The notes beneath the pieces are model-generated. The model did not search any database, was not told where the DNA came from, and saw nothing but the letters and a program-made list of their open reading frames with translations. Below, piece by piece: positions 24,816-33,659 of a stretch of DNA of 50,142 bases (position 1 is the stretch's first letter; each line of letters begins with the position of its first letter). Both the position numbers and the translations under genes were made by a program. This DNA comes from CAG-791 sp963658405 (GTDB taxonomy: Bacteria; Bacillota; Clostridia; Lachnospirales; Lachnospiraceae): assembly GCA_963658405.1 (NCBI GenBank), contig CAVKQI010000007.1:1-50142 (forward strand), in the 5' to 3' direction.

Positions 24816-25818
24816 AACCGGAAACCTTTCCGCACAGGGAAAAAAGAAATTAAATATTACCATTGCATGGATCCTGGCTGCCCTGGTGGCAGCCGTGGTT
24901 CTGCTGCATCATAACCCGCTGGAGGATATGCAGACAGCCAACCTCAAGAAGTTTTCAGGCTGCGCGCTCCTTACAGTGGGTATCCTTGTTTTTACATTCT
25001 TCTATGACAAGCTGGCGGTACTGCCTCAGGAACTGTGGCAGAATCGACGGCTTATCTGGCGTTTATCCAAGAATGATTTCCGCAAGCGCTATGCCGGCTC
25101 CTACTTCGGCGCCGTCTGGGCGCTGGTGCAGCCGGTGATCACGGTAGTGATGTACTGGATCGTTTTTGACCGGATCTTCCACACGAGACAGCAGATGGTG
25201 GCCGGGGGCATGGATGTGCCCTATGTGCTCTTTCTGACGGCCGGACTGGTGCCGTGGTTTTTCTTTTCCGATGCCATCTCCAGCGGCACGGCGGCACTGC
25301 TGGAATACAACTATCTGGTCAAGAAGGTGGTCTTTAAGATCAGCATCCTTCCCATCATCAAGGTCATCGCAGCCTTTTTCATCCACGTGTTCTTTACGGC
25401 GGTGCTCCTTCTGATCGCCGTACTCTACGGATATACGCCGTCCTTGTACTGGCTGCAGCTGATCTACTATTCCTTCTGCGAATTTGTCTTTGTGCTGGCA
25501 CTTTCCTATACCACCTGTGCGGTGGTGGTGTTCTTCCGGGATCTGCAGCAGCTGATCGGCATCATTCTGCAGGTGGGCATGTGGGCTACGCCGATCCTGT
25601 GGAATATCGATATCCTCAGCGACAAGATGAAATTCCTGATCAAGCTCAACCCCATGACCTATATCGTGCTGGGATACCGGGGCTCTATCTACGAGGAACA
25701 GTTGTTTTACAGCCACTTTTACTCCTCTGCTTATTTCTGGATCGTGACGATATTGCTTTTCTGCATTGGCTCTCTGATCTTTAAAAAGCTGAAGGTACAG
25801 TTCGCAGACGTCTTATAG
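24808..25818 (+). CDS. wzm: Polysaccharide ABC exporter permease (Wzm-like)
   Basis: A 336-residue membrane protein of the ABC-2 family. Residues 65-336 hold the typical Wzm/TagG core: LIWRLSKNDFRKRYAGSYFG amphipathic entry, ALVQPVITVVMYWIVFDRIF, and late MWATPILWN and LNPMTYIVLGYR motifs. Two extra N-terminal helices (17-35 and 48-66) precede the core. It exports a lipid-linked polymer with the ATPase encoded next. The start is GTG at 24808, overlapping rfbC by 8 nt, with GCAGGAGAAGG before it. The 104-nt spacer to the ATPase gene contains an 8-bp perfect hairpin (25861-25882). Confidence 0.92.
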   Translation: MSKTGNLSAQGKKKLNITIAWILAALVAAVVLLHHNPLEDMQTANLKKFSGCALLTVGILVFTFFYDKLAVLPQELWQNRRLIWRLSKNDFRKRYAGSYFGAVWALVQPVITVVMYWIVFDRIFHTRQQMVAGGMDVPYVLFLTAGLVPWFFFSDAISSGTAALLEYNYLVKKVVFKISILPIIKVIAAFFIHVFFTAVLLLIAVLYGYTPSLYWLQLIYYSFCEFVFVLALSYTTCAVVVFFRDLQQLIGIILQVGMWATPILWNIDILSDKMKFLIKLNPMTYIVLGYRGSIYEEQLFYSHFYSSAYFWIVTILLFCIGSLIFKKLKVQFADVL

Positions 25819-25860
25819 GGACAGCCCTGATGAGACCGTTCGGCGGATGAGGCTTTGCAT

Positions 25861-25882
25861 CGCCGGATTTAGGGATCCGGCG
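25861..25882 (+). repeat. Perfect hairpin between wzm-like and wzt-like genes
   Basis: CGCCGGAT pairs with ATCCGGCG around TTAGGG. No T-run follows, so it is more likely an mRNA-processing or stability element than a terminator. Confidence 0.7.
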
Positions 25883-25922
25883 GCGCGGCCGGCAGAAATC
25901 AGACAGGAAAGAACAGCAAACC

Positions 25923-27260
25923 ATGGAAGAAAGAGAAATTGCGATTCAGGTAAAAGACCTGAGTAAAAGATATAAGCTCTATGATCACAACAGAGACCGG
26001 GTGATCGATGCCCTGGGACTGTCCAGAAAGCCCCATTACCGGGAGCATATGGCGCTGGACAGGATCAATATGACCATTCACAGAGGCGAGACGGTGGGCA
26101 TCATCGGCACCAACGGATCCGGTAAGTCCACCATCCTCAAGATCATCACCGGCGTACTGAACCAGACCTCCGGCGAGGTCATCGTCAACGGCCGTATCTC
26201 CGCGCTCCTAGAGCTGGGCGCCGGCTTTAACATGGAGTACAACGGCATTGACAATATTTACCTAAACGGCACCATGATCGGCTTTTCCGAAAAGGAGATC
26301 GAGGAAAAGATGGACGCGATCCTGGAATTTGCCGACATCGGCGAGTATGTCTACCAGCCGGTAAAGACGTATTCCAGCGGTATGTTCATGCGCCTGGCCT
26401 TTGCGGTAGCCATCAATATCGAGCCGGAGATCCTCATCGTGGATGAGGCGCTGTCCGTAGGCGACGTATTTTTCCAGGCCAAGTGCTACCACAAATTTGA
26501 AGAATTCAAGAGGATGGGCAAGACCGTCCTCTTTGTAAGCCATGACTTAAGCAGTGTCAGCAAGTACTGCGACCGCGTCATTCTGTTAAACCAGGGTCAC
26601 AAGCTGGGAGAAGGATCTCCCAAGGATATGATCGATATCTATAAGCAGGTACTGGTGGGACAGTACGATCCGGAGAAGGCCGCTGCGGCTGCCTCCGGTC
26701 AGCCGGGAAAGGCAGAGACAAAGCAGGCCGGAAATACCGGTGCAGGCGATAAGGAAAGCATACCGACGCCGGATCCCCTGGCAGATAAGGAAACGGAAGG
26801 TACAGAGTCGAGAAACCCGGATACCCTGGAGTACGGATCCCAGAAGGCCACCATTACAGGCTACTGCATCACCGACGATGCGGGCCGGGAATCCACCACG
26901 ATACTGAAGGGCCGGGAATGTACCGTGCACATGAAGGTGCGCTTCCATACCGACATCAAGGCCCCGATTTTTGCCTTTACCATCCGCAATATTTACGGCG
27001 TGGAGATCAGCGGCACCAATACCATGTTTGAAAAGGCATTTTTAGAGCCGGTAAAGGCTGGAGAGGAGAAGAGGATCTCCTTTACCCAGCGCATCGACCT
27101 CCAGGGCGGCGAGTACCTGATCTCCCTGGGCGTCACCGGCTATGAAGGACAGGAATTTACGGTTTATCACAGACTGTATGATGTGATGAATCTGACCGTA
27201 GTATCGGACAAGAATACCGTGGGGTATTATGACATGAACTCCCGCGTTACCGTAAAGTAA
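25923..27260 (+). CDS. wzt: Polysaccharide ABC exporter ATPase with Wzt-type C-terminal domain
   Basis: A 445-residue protein. Residues 1-245 are the ATPase: Walker A GTNGSGKST at 62-70, signature YSSGM at 150-154, Walker B ILIVDE at 170-175, switch His207 (FVSHD). Residues 250-308 are an Ala/Lys/Glu-rich linker. Residues 309-445 form a beta-sandwich like the Wzt carbohydrate-binding domain, including FTIRNIYGVEISGTNTMF, close to the GTNT signature of Wzt. In E. coli O8/O9a this domain recognises the capped non-reducing end before export. The next gene encodes a likely capping enzyme, which supports the same logic here. The gene is preceded by GGAAAGAACAGCAAACC. Confidence 0.93.
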   Translation: MEEREIAIQVKDLSKRYKLYDHNRDRVIDALGLSRKPHYREHMALDRINMTIHRGETVGIIGTNGSGKSTILKIITGVLNQTSGEVIVNGRISALLELGAGFNMEYNGIDNIYLNGTMIGFSEKEIEEKMDAILEFADIGEYVYQPVKTYSSGMFMRLAFAVAINIEPEILIVDEALSVGDVFFQAKCYHKFEEFKRMGKTVLFVSHDLSSVSKYCDRVILLNQGHKLGEGSPKDMIDIYKQVLVGQYDPEKAAAAASGQPGKAETKQAGNTGAGDKESIPTPDPLADKETEGTESRNPDTLEYGSQKATITGYCITDDAGRESTTILKGRECTVHMKVRFHTDIKAPIFAFTIRNIYGVEISGTNTMFEKAFLEPVKAGEEKRISFTQRIDLQGGEYLISLGVTGYEGQEFTVYHRLYDVMNLTVVSDKNTVGYYDMNSRVTVK

Positions 27261-27279
27261 GCGGGAAGAGGAGGCAGCT

Positions 27280-29406
27280 ATGGGAATCCCGGAAAATAAA
27301 GAGGAAAGGATCGGCGGTGTTCTGCTGGATTTTTCCCATTATCCCGGAGAGGACTTCTATTGCGACGGCGCCGTGGAGGGTGAGATCCTGGAACTGGCCA
27401 AGGAGCATGAGCCCTCGGAATTTCCGGCGCTGATCCAGGAAAAAAAGAGCTGGGAAGTGCTCTATCATCTCTCCCCCGTCCGGGGAAATATCGTGCGCTG
27501 GATTCCCTTTACCGGAAAGGAAAAGGTACTGGAGATCGGGGCAGGACCCGGGGCCATCACGTCTGCGTTGGCCGTCGAGGCCGCACAGGTGGAGTGCGTG
27601 GAGCTTTCCGCCATGCGCTCCCGCATCAATGCCTGGCGCAATAAGGACAGAGACAATGTCACGATCCACGTGGGGAACTTTACGGACATAGAGCCCTCCC
27701 TGCCGGCGGATTATGATTATATCCTGCTCATCGGCGTGCTGGAATATGCCCAGGTTTACCTGGATAAGGGCGAGGACTCCTTCCGGGAGGAGATCACCAG
27801 ACTGCTGCCCCATTTAAAGCCCGGCGGACGGCTGGTGATCGCCATCGAGAACCGTCTGGGACTTAAATATTTCGCAGGATGCCGGGAGGACCACACCGGC
27901 CGCTACTTTGACAGTATCGAAAATTACGCAGACGCCCAGCTGGCGGTACATACTTTTTCAAAGCCTGCCCTGGAGAAGCTCTTTGCCTCCTGCGGCATCA
28001 AGGATGCGCATTTTTATTATCCCTATCCGGACTATAAATTCCCCGGCAGCATCTATTCCGAAGAGAGACTGCCGGATGCCAGTGAGCTGACGGACAATAT
28101 CCGGAATTTCGACCGGGACAGACTGCTGCTCTTTGACGAGAAAAAGGCCTATGACGGCCTGACCGAGGACGGCTTATTTCCCCTTTTCTCCAATTCCTTT
28201 GCAGCGGTGATCGGACCGGCGCTGCCTGTGGAATACTGCAAGTTTTCCAACGACAGGGCCGAGGAATTTCAGATCTATACCCAGCTGCGCATCGGTGCAG
28301 ACGGCCGCAGGGAAATCGTCAAAAAGCCCGCTACGCCGGCTGCGGACGGCCATGTGCGCAGGATGGAGGAGTCCTGCAGGAGACTGCAGGCGCGGTATGC
28401 AGGAGGAAAGCTGCAGATCACGGACTGCCGTATCGAGGAAGGGGAGAGACCGGCAGCGGTCTTCCCTTATGTGACAGGACGGCCCCTGGAGGCGATGCTG
28501 GATGCCTGCCTCGTGCAGGGGGATGAGGAAGGATTTCGGAGTCTGCTGCGGGAATTCTATGAGCGCACAGGCTATCATGACGAGAATGACTTTGCTGATT
28601 ACGATATGACCTTCCAGAATATCCTGGTGGACGGGGATACCTGGACCGCCATTGACTATGAATGGGTCAGAGAGGGACAGATGAGCGCAGGGGAGCTGCT
28701 TTTCCGCGCCCTGTACTGTTACTGCCTGGAAAAGGAAGAGCGCAGCGAGCTGCCCCTGGAGGAGCTTCTGGCAGATTTTTCCATTACCCCTGCACAGATC
28801 GAGGAATGGAAATTAAAGGAACCTGCCTTTCAGGAGTATGTCTCCGGCGGCCGGACGCCCCTGGGAGAGCTGCGGGCGCAGATCGGCGGCGATGTGACGA
28901 TCCCGGCGGAGCTGATCCGGGAGAATCCCGCACTCCTGGAGGAAGAGCTGGCCAGAGCAGAGAAAGAGGAAGAACAGAAGGAAGAAGAGCCGTGCCTTTC
29001 CAGTGTGCAGGTCTATTATGACCGGGGAGAGGGATTTTCCGAGGCAGATTCCTTCTTCCTGAAGGAGCACTACGAAGAGGAAGGCCTGATCCGCTTTACC
29101 CTGGAGATCCCCGGGGATGTGCGCAGTCTGCGGATCGATCCGGCGATCTGTCCCTGCGTGGCCATGGTGCGGCGCATCGACAGAGAGGGTGAATCCTGCA
29201 GGGAACTGCTGAAAAAGCCACGCCACAACGGCATTGCGGCGGCAGGGGGCGTTCTCTTTACCACCTCCGACCCCTGGTTTATGTGGAACCTGAGCAAAGA
29301 ACAGAAAAAGGCCGGCAGGAACGGGGAGAACGGAACCCTGAAGCTTTATTTTGAGCTGCAGATGGCAGGCCTGCCCTCCACCATGGCACAGGCGCTTTCG
29401 GAGTAA
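27280..29406 (+). CDS. Methyltransferase-kinase fusion (WbdD-like chain terminator candidate)
   Basis: A 708-residue cytoplasmic protein. Residues 60-260 form a class I SAM methyltransferase (VLEIGAGPGAITSAL at 83-97, LLIGVLEYA, LKPGGRLVIAIENRLG). Residues 310-480 look like an APH/choline-kinase fold: Asp442 and Asn447 in DMTFQN, then DYEW at 459-462, match the catalytic Asp, the Asn five residues on and the metal-binding Asp. A short charged helix (560-575, Glu-rich) leads into a C-terminal beta domain (577-708). This order equals WbdD, which methylates and phosphorylates the polymer end, and the preceding gene is a Wzt with terminal-binding domain. The long ruler coiled coil of WbdD is not evident. 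Role inferred. Confidence 0.82.
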   Translation: MGIPENKEERIGGVLLDFSHYPGEDFYCDGAVEGEILELAKEHEPSEFPALIQEKKSWEVLYHLSPVRGNIVRWIPFTGKEKVLEIGAGPGAITSALAVEAAQVECVELSAMRSRINAWRNKDRDNVTIHVGNFTDIEPSLPADYDYILLIGVLEYAQVYLDKGEDSFREEITRLLPHLKPGGRLVIAIENRLGLKYFAGCREDHTGRYFDSIENYADAQLAVHTFSKPALEKLFASCGIKDAHFYYPYPDYKFPGSIYSEERLPDASELTDNIRNFDRDRLLLFDEKKAYDGLTEDGLFPLFSNSFAAVIGPALPVEYCKFSNDRAEEFQIYTQLRIGADGRREIVKKPATPAADGHVRRMEESCRRLQARYAGGKLQITDCRIEEGERPAAVFPYVTGRPLEAMLDACLVQGDEEGFRSLLREFYERTGYHDENDFADYDMTFQNILVDGDTWTAIDYEWVREGQMSAGELLFRALYCYCLEKEERSELPLEELLADFSITPAQIEEWKLKEPAFQEYVSGGRTPLGELRAQIGGDVTIPAELIRENPALLEEELARAEKEEEQKEEEPCLSSVQVYYDRGEGFSEADSFFLKEHYEEEGLIRFTLEIPGDVRSLRIDPAICPCVAMVRRIDREGESCRELLKKPRHNGIAAAGGVLFTTSDPWFMWNLSKEQKKAGRNGENGTLKLYFELQMAGLPSTMAQALSE

Positions 29407-29417
29407 ATGGAGTAACT

Positions 29418-31487
29418 ATGCTGAAGAGTAAGATCAAGAAAATCCTGGTAGACAGGAAGGATAAGCAATACAGAAAAGAACTGATGGAGCTGCGCTACAG
29501 CTACCATAACTGGTATAAAATGCACAAAAGAGAGCTTTCCGAGAGTCTGCGGCAGAAGGATCATACAGCAGGGGCGGCCTACAGCGTGGAGACAGTGCGC
29601 TATTCCCGCCTGAAAAAATACCTGCTCTCCGGTAAAAAGCTTCCGGATATCCTGATCGCCTGTGACGACCAGGGAACCATGACGGATTACGCGGAGACCA
29701 TGATCCGGGATTACTTTGCCGAGCATCCCCAGGTAAATCTGGTCTACGGCGATGAGGACCGCATCGACGAGGAAGGAGAGCGGCAGGATCCCTGGTTTAA
29801 GGCGGACTGGTCCCCGGATACCTTCCTGTCCGTATTTTACTTTGGCAGCATCTTTGCGATCCGCACCGACATCTTCGGCATGATCAATCCGGGCGGTTTC
29901 AGGGCGGAGGACTTTGAGTCCAGGGCATCCCTGCGAGAAGATGAGAATGAGGAAAAGGCTTCCAGGGCCGGAGAACAGGACGATGCACTGCGGGCCTGGA
30001 TCTACGGCAGACTGTGTCTGGCGCTGGCCAGAGCAGACGGCGGCTTTTCCAGAAGAGTGAATAATCGCTTCCCCATCGGCCATATCCGGGAGATCCTTTT
30101 CCACCGGGAGGGCGCTGCCGAGGTATGGGACGGCAAGCTGATCCGGGATGTGCGGATCGCCGCAGAGACCGGCAAGATGAAGGGAACGAGGATGGTGAGC
30201 ATCATCATCCCCAGCAAGGACAACCCGGAAGTACTGGCCAACTGCATCCATTCCATCGAGAAGTATACGGAGAATACCCCCTACGAGATCATCGTGGTGG
30301 ACAACGGCAGCAATGACTACAACAGGGCAAAGGCCGAGCTGCTCGTAAAGGCCCATAATGAGCTGGGCAGCGCCAGATACCATTATGAGCCCATGGACTT
30401 TAATTTCTCCCGGATGTGCAATATCGGGGCTTCCATGGCCGACGGCGATTTCCTGCTCTTTTTAAATGACGATATCGAGATCCGCAAGAGCGGCTGGCTG
30501 GAGCGCATGACGGACAAGGTCAGACTGCCCTATGTGGGCGCCGTGGGCATGAAGCTTCTGTATCCGAATTCCGATATCATCCAGCACGCCGGCGTGATGA
30601 ATGTCCGGGTGGGTCCCTATCACAAGCTTCAGTACTGCCACAATGACGAGGAGCATTACTTTGGCTTCAACAAGGGCGTGCGCAATGTGCTGGCGGTGAC
30701 CGGTGCCTGTCTGATGGTCCGCCGCAATGTCTTTGAGGAAGTGGGCGGCTTTGACGCCGAGCACTTTGCCGTGGCTTTTAATGACATCGACCTGTGCTAT
30801 AAGATCTACGAAAAGGGATATTACAACGTGGTGCTCAATAATATTTATCTCTATCACCACGAATCCTTGAGCCGAGGCGACGACCGGAAGGACAAGGTCA
30901 AGAACCTGCGCCTCTCCAGAGAGCAGGAGGCACTGCTCTTAGCGCACCCGGATCTGTTCGGCCAGGATCCTTTTTACCATCCTTACCTGACACAGAATCC
31001 TGCCGAGACACGCTTTGTGGTGGATGTGCAGGAGGAATACCTGAAAAACTACGAATTCGAGACGCCTGTTCTGCGGAAAAAGGCGCTGCCGCCGCAGTGG
31101 ACGGACGCCTGCCTTCGCATCGGCGTGGAGTATGCCAACAGCCTGGCGGAGTGGTACGAGGGACCCTTTGCCGGAGACGATACCAATGGCTATTATCTCA
31201 GCGGCTATTCCTTTGTCATCGGCGCAGACAATGCCCTCTATAAGAGGACGATCCTGTTAAAGAGCGGGGAGGGCAGCATCTATGAGCTGCCTGTCACCAA
31301 TATTTACAGACCGGATATTGCCGCGAACCTGACGAATCAGACCAATGACGAGCTCACAGGCTTCTTTGCCATGCTGCGCTCCGGTATCCTGCCGGCGGGA
31401 AAGTACCTGGTAGGCATGCTGGAAGCGGACCAGACTTCCAGACAGAGACTGGTGAACTGGAGCGACGTCTATCTGAAGATCAGATAG
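29418..31487 (+). CDS. GT2 family glycosyltransferase with degenerate first domain
   Basis: A 689-residue protein. The first 230 residues retain only the second half of a GT-A domain (VYGDEDRIDEEGE, DPWFKADWSPDTFLS, SIFAIR), without the N-terminal VSIIxPxYN strand. The second GT-A domain starts near 255 (MVSIIIPSKDNPEVL), with VVDNGSND and the DxD-like FLNDDIEI. TGACLMVRR and GGFDAEHFAVAFNDIDLCYK are typical of rhamnosyltransferases. A beta-rich tail of about 130 residues follows. It probably adds one sugar, perhaps rhamnose, to the growing polymer. It starts 11 nt after the methyltransferase-kinase gene, so the two are co-expressed. Confidence 0.9.
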   Translation: MLKSKIKKILVDRKDKQYRKELMELRYSYHNWYKMHKRELSESLRQKDHTAGAAYSVETVRYSRLKKYLLSGKKLPDILIACDDQGTMTDYAETMIRDYFAEHPQVNLVYGDEDRIDEEGERQDPWFKADWSPDTFLSVFYFGSIFAIRTDIFGMINPGGFRAEDFESRASLREDENEEKASRAGEQDDALRAWIYGRLCLALARADGGFSRRVNNRFPIGHIREILFHREGAAEVWDGKLIRDVRIAAETGKMKGTRMVSIIIPSKDNPEVLANCIHSIEKYTENTPYEIIVVDNGSNDYNRAKAELLVKAHNELGSARYHYEPMDFNFSRMCNIGASMADGDFLLFLNDDIEIRKSGWLERMTDKVRLPYVGAVGMKLLYPNSDIIQHAGVMNVRVGPYHKLQYCHNDEEHYFGFNKGVRNVLAVTGACLMVRRNVFEEVGGFDAEHFAVAFNDIDLCYKIYEKGYYNVVLNNIYLYHHESLSRGDDRKDKVKNLRLSREQEALLLAHPDLFGQDPFYHPYLTQNPAETRFVVDVQEEYLKNYEFETPVLRKKALPPQWTDACLRIGVEYANSLAEWYEGPFAGDDTNGYYLSGYSFVIGADNALYKRTILLKSGEGSIYELPVTNIYRPDIAANLTNQTNDELTGFFAMLRSGILPAGKYLVGMLEADQTSRQRLVNWSDVYLKIR

Positions 31488-31627
31488 AAGTGCGCAGTTT
31501 GGCTGATATCTGCAGAAACCGGATGGCAGGAAGGCGCATGTCTGCAAAGGCATGACAAAGACGAACAGGAACATGCGGTATCATACAGTACAAGAGGCAA
31601 TACCATCCGGAATAAGAGGAGATTGGG

Positions 31628-33640
31628 GTGAAGGAAATGACCCAGGATACGCCCGATTATAAAGAGCAATACGAAAAGGAAAAGATCAAGAGTGCCTATC
31701 TGGCAGACCGTGTGGCACAGTTAGAGGATCAATGCGATGACCTGCAGTTCAAGCTGGACCGCATCAAGAACAATCCCATCTGGAAGGCTTCCAAGCCCGC
31801 CAGAGAGGTGATGCACTTCGGCATTCGCCAGTGGGACCGCCTGAAGAATCAGGGGGATGCCAGAGGCGTAGCCAAAAAGATCCAGTACAAGATCCGGGAG
31901 AGACAGGCCCAGAAGGGATATGGCACCGCCAGCTTCCCGGACGAACAGGAAAGAGCAAGGCAGAGGGCGGAGGTCTTTGCGCGCCCCGTGGTCTTCAGCA
32001 TTCTGGTGCCGCTTTACAATACACCGAAGAATTACCTGACGGACATGATGGACTCCGTGCTGAACCAGACCTACGAGAACTGGGAGCTGTGCCTGGCAGA
32101 CGGCTCCGATGCGGAGCACGCCTACGTGGGGGAGACCGTGCGGGAGTACCAGAGCCGGGATGCCGGCCTGGCAAAGAAGATCAGGTATTTAAAGCTGGAG
32201 AAAAACGAGGGCATCTCCGCCAATACCAACGCCTGCCTGACGCTGGCCACCGGTGATTTTTATGCGCCCTTTGACCACGATGACTACCTGCATCCTTCCG
32301 TGCTGTACGAATATGTCAAGGCCATCAATGAGCAGGGGGCTGACTATCTCTACTGCGATGAGACCACCTTTAAGGAGACGAACCTTAATAAGTTCGTCAC
32401 CATGCACTTCAAGCCGGACTATGCCATCGACAATCTCCGGGCGAATAATTATATCTGCCATCTGAGCGCCTTTGACAGACACCTGCTGGAGGGAGAGGAG
32501 CTCTACCGCTCCGAATTCGACGGCAGCCAGGATCATGACATGATCCTTCGCCTGACGGACAAGGCACAGAAGATCGTTCATGTGCCGAAGCTCCTTTACT
32601 ACTGGCGCTGCCATTCCGGCTCCGTGGCCAGCAACATCGGGGCCAAGGAATATGCCATCAATGCCGCCAAGGGAGCGGTGGCCGATCACCTGCGCCGCCA
32701 CGGCTTTGAGAATTTCAAGATCACCAGCACCAGGGCCTTTGAGACCATCTTCAAGATCACCTATGAGATCCAGGGCAATCCTCTGATCTCCATTGTGATC
32801 GCCAATAAGGACCATGAGGCGGACCTGCGCCGGTGTCTGACATCTATCTTTGATAAGTCCACGTATGAGAATTATGAGATCATCATCGTGGAAAATGGCA
32901 GTACACAGCCGGATATTCAGAAATATTACAGAGAACTTACAACTGGACCGTACAAAGACCGCATACATGTAGTAGAATATAAAAAGGAAAGCGAGGACGA
33001 GAGCTTTAATTATTCCCGCGTCAATAATCTGGGTGTTTCACAGGCCAAGGGAGAGTATATACTGCTGCTCAATAATGACACGCAGGTCATCTCCGTAAAC
33101 TGGATGGAAGAGATGCTGATGTATGCCCAGAGAAGCGACGTGGCGGCAGTGGGCGGCAAACTCTACTATGAGGACAAAACCATCCAGCATGCCGGCATCG
33201 TCATCGGACTGGGGGCTCATCGGACAGCAGGACATACCCATTACAAACAGCGCCGTGAGAATTTAGGATACATGGGACGGCTGTGCTATGCGCAGAATGT
33301 CTCCGCGGTCACAGGGGCCTGCCTGATGGTGAAGAAAAGTCTGTATGAAGAGGTCGGGGGACTGGACGAGAGCTTTGCTATTTCCTTAAATGACGTGGAT
33401 CTTTGCCTGAAGCTGCGGGAAAAGGGATATTTAAATGTCTTTACGCCGTTTGCGGAGCTCTATCACTATGAGTCTGTTTCCAGGGGGCTGGACGACCAGG
33501 GGGAGAAGGCTGCCCGCTACAATGCGGAGTCCGCGCATTTCCGGGAGAAGTGGAAGGAAGTCCTGGAGAAGGGCGATCCTTACTACAATCCCAACTTTAC
33601 GCTTGATCGCAGCGACTATTCGCTGAAGGTACAAGACTAA
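31628..33640 (+). CDS. GT2 family glycosyltransferase with two GT-A domains
   Basis: A 670-residue cytoplasmic protein. A short coiled coil (about 10-45) precedes GT-A domain 1 near 118 (FSILVPLYNTPKNYLTDMM, LADGSD, FDHDDYLHP). GT-A domain 2 begins near 385 (ISIVIANKDHEADLRRCL, IIVENGSTQ, LLNNDTQV, TGACLMVKK, LNDVDLCLK). Such tandem enzymes can add two linkages, as in rhamnan and O-antigen polymerising transferases. It could build the repeat backbone. The GTG at 31628 is preferred, with AGAGGAG ending 6 nt upstream; an ATG at 31637 is the alternative. A 140-nt spacer without visible hairpins separates it from the previous GT2. Confidence 0.9.
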   Translation: MKEMTQDTPDYKEQYEKEKIKSAYLADRVAQLEDQCDDLQFKLDRIKNNPIWKASKPAREVMHFGIRQWDRLKNQGDARGVAKKIQYKIRERQAQKGYGTASFPDEQERARQRAEVFARPVVFSILVPLYNTPKNYLTDMMDSVLNQTYENWELCLADGSDAEHAYVGETVREYQSRDAGLAKKIRYLKLEKNEGISANTNACLTLATGDFYAPFDHDDYLHPSVLYEYVKAINEQGADYLYCDETTFKETNLNKFVTMHFKPDYAIDNLRANNYICHLSAFDRHLLEGEELYRSEFDGSQDHDMILRLTDKAQKIVHVPKLLYYWRCHSGSVASNIGAKEYAINAAKGAVADHLRRHGFENFKITSTRAFETIFKITYEIQGNPLISIVIANKDHEADLRRCLTSIFDKSTYENYEIIIVENGSTQPDIQKYYRELTTGPYKDRIHVVEYKKESEDESFNYSRVNNLGVSQAKGEYILLLNNDTQVISVNWMEEMLMYAQRSDVAAVGGKLYYEDKTIQHAGIVIGLGAHRTAGHTHYKQRRENLGYMGRLCYAQNVSAVTGACLMVKKSLYEEVGGLDESFAISLNDVDLCLKLREKGYLNVFTPFAELYHYESVSRGLDDQGEKAARYNAESAHFREKWKEVLEKGDPYYNPNFTLDRSDYSLKVQD

Positions 33641-33659
33641 ATCTATGGAGGGAAACGCA

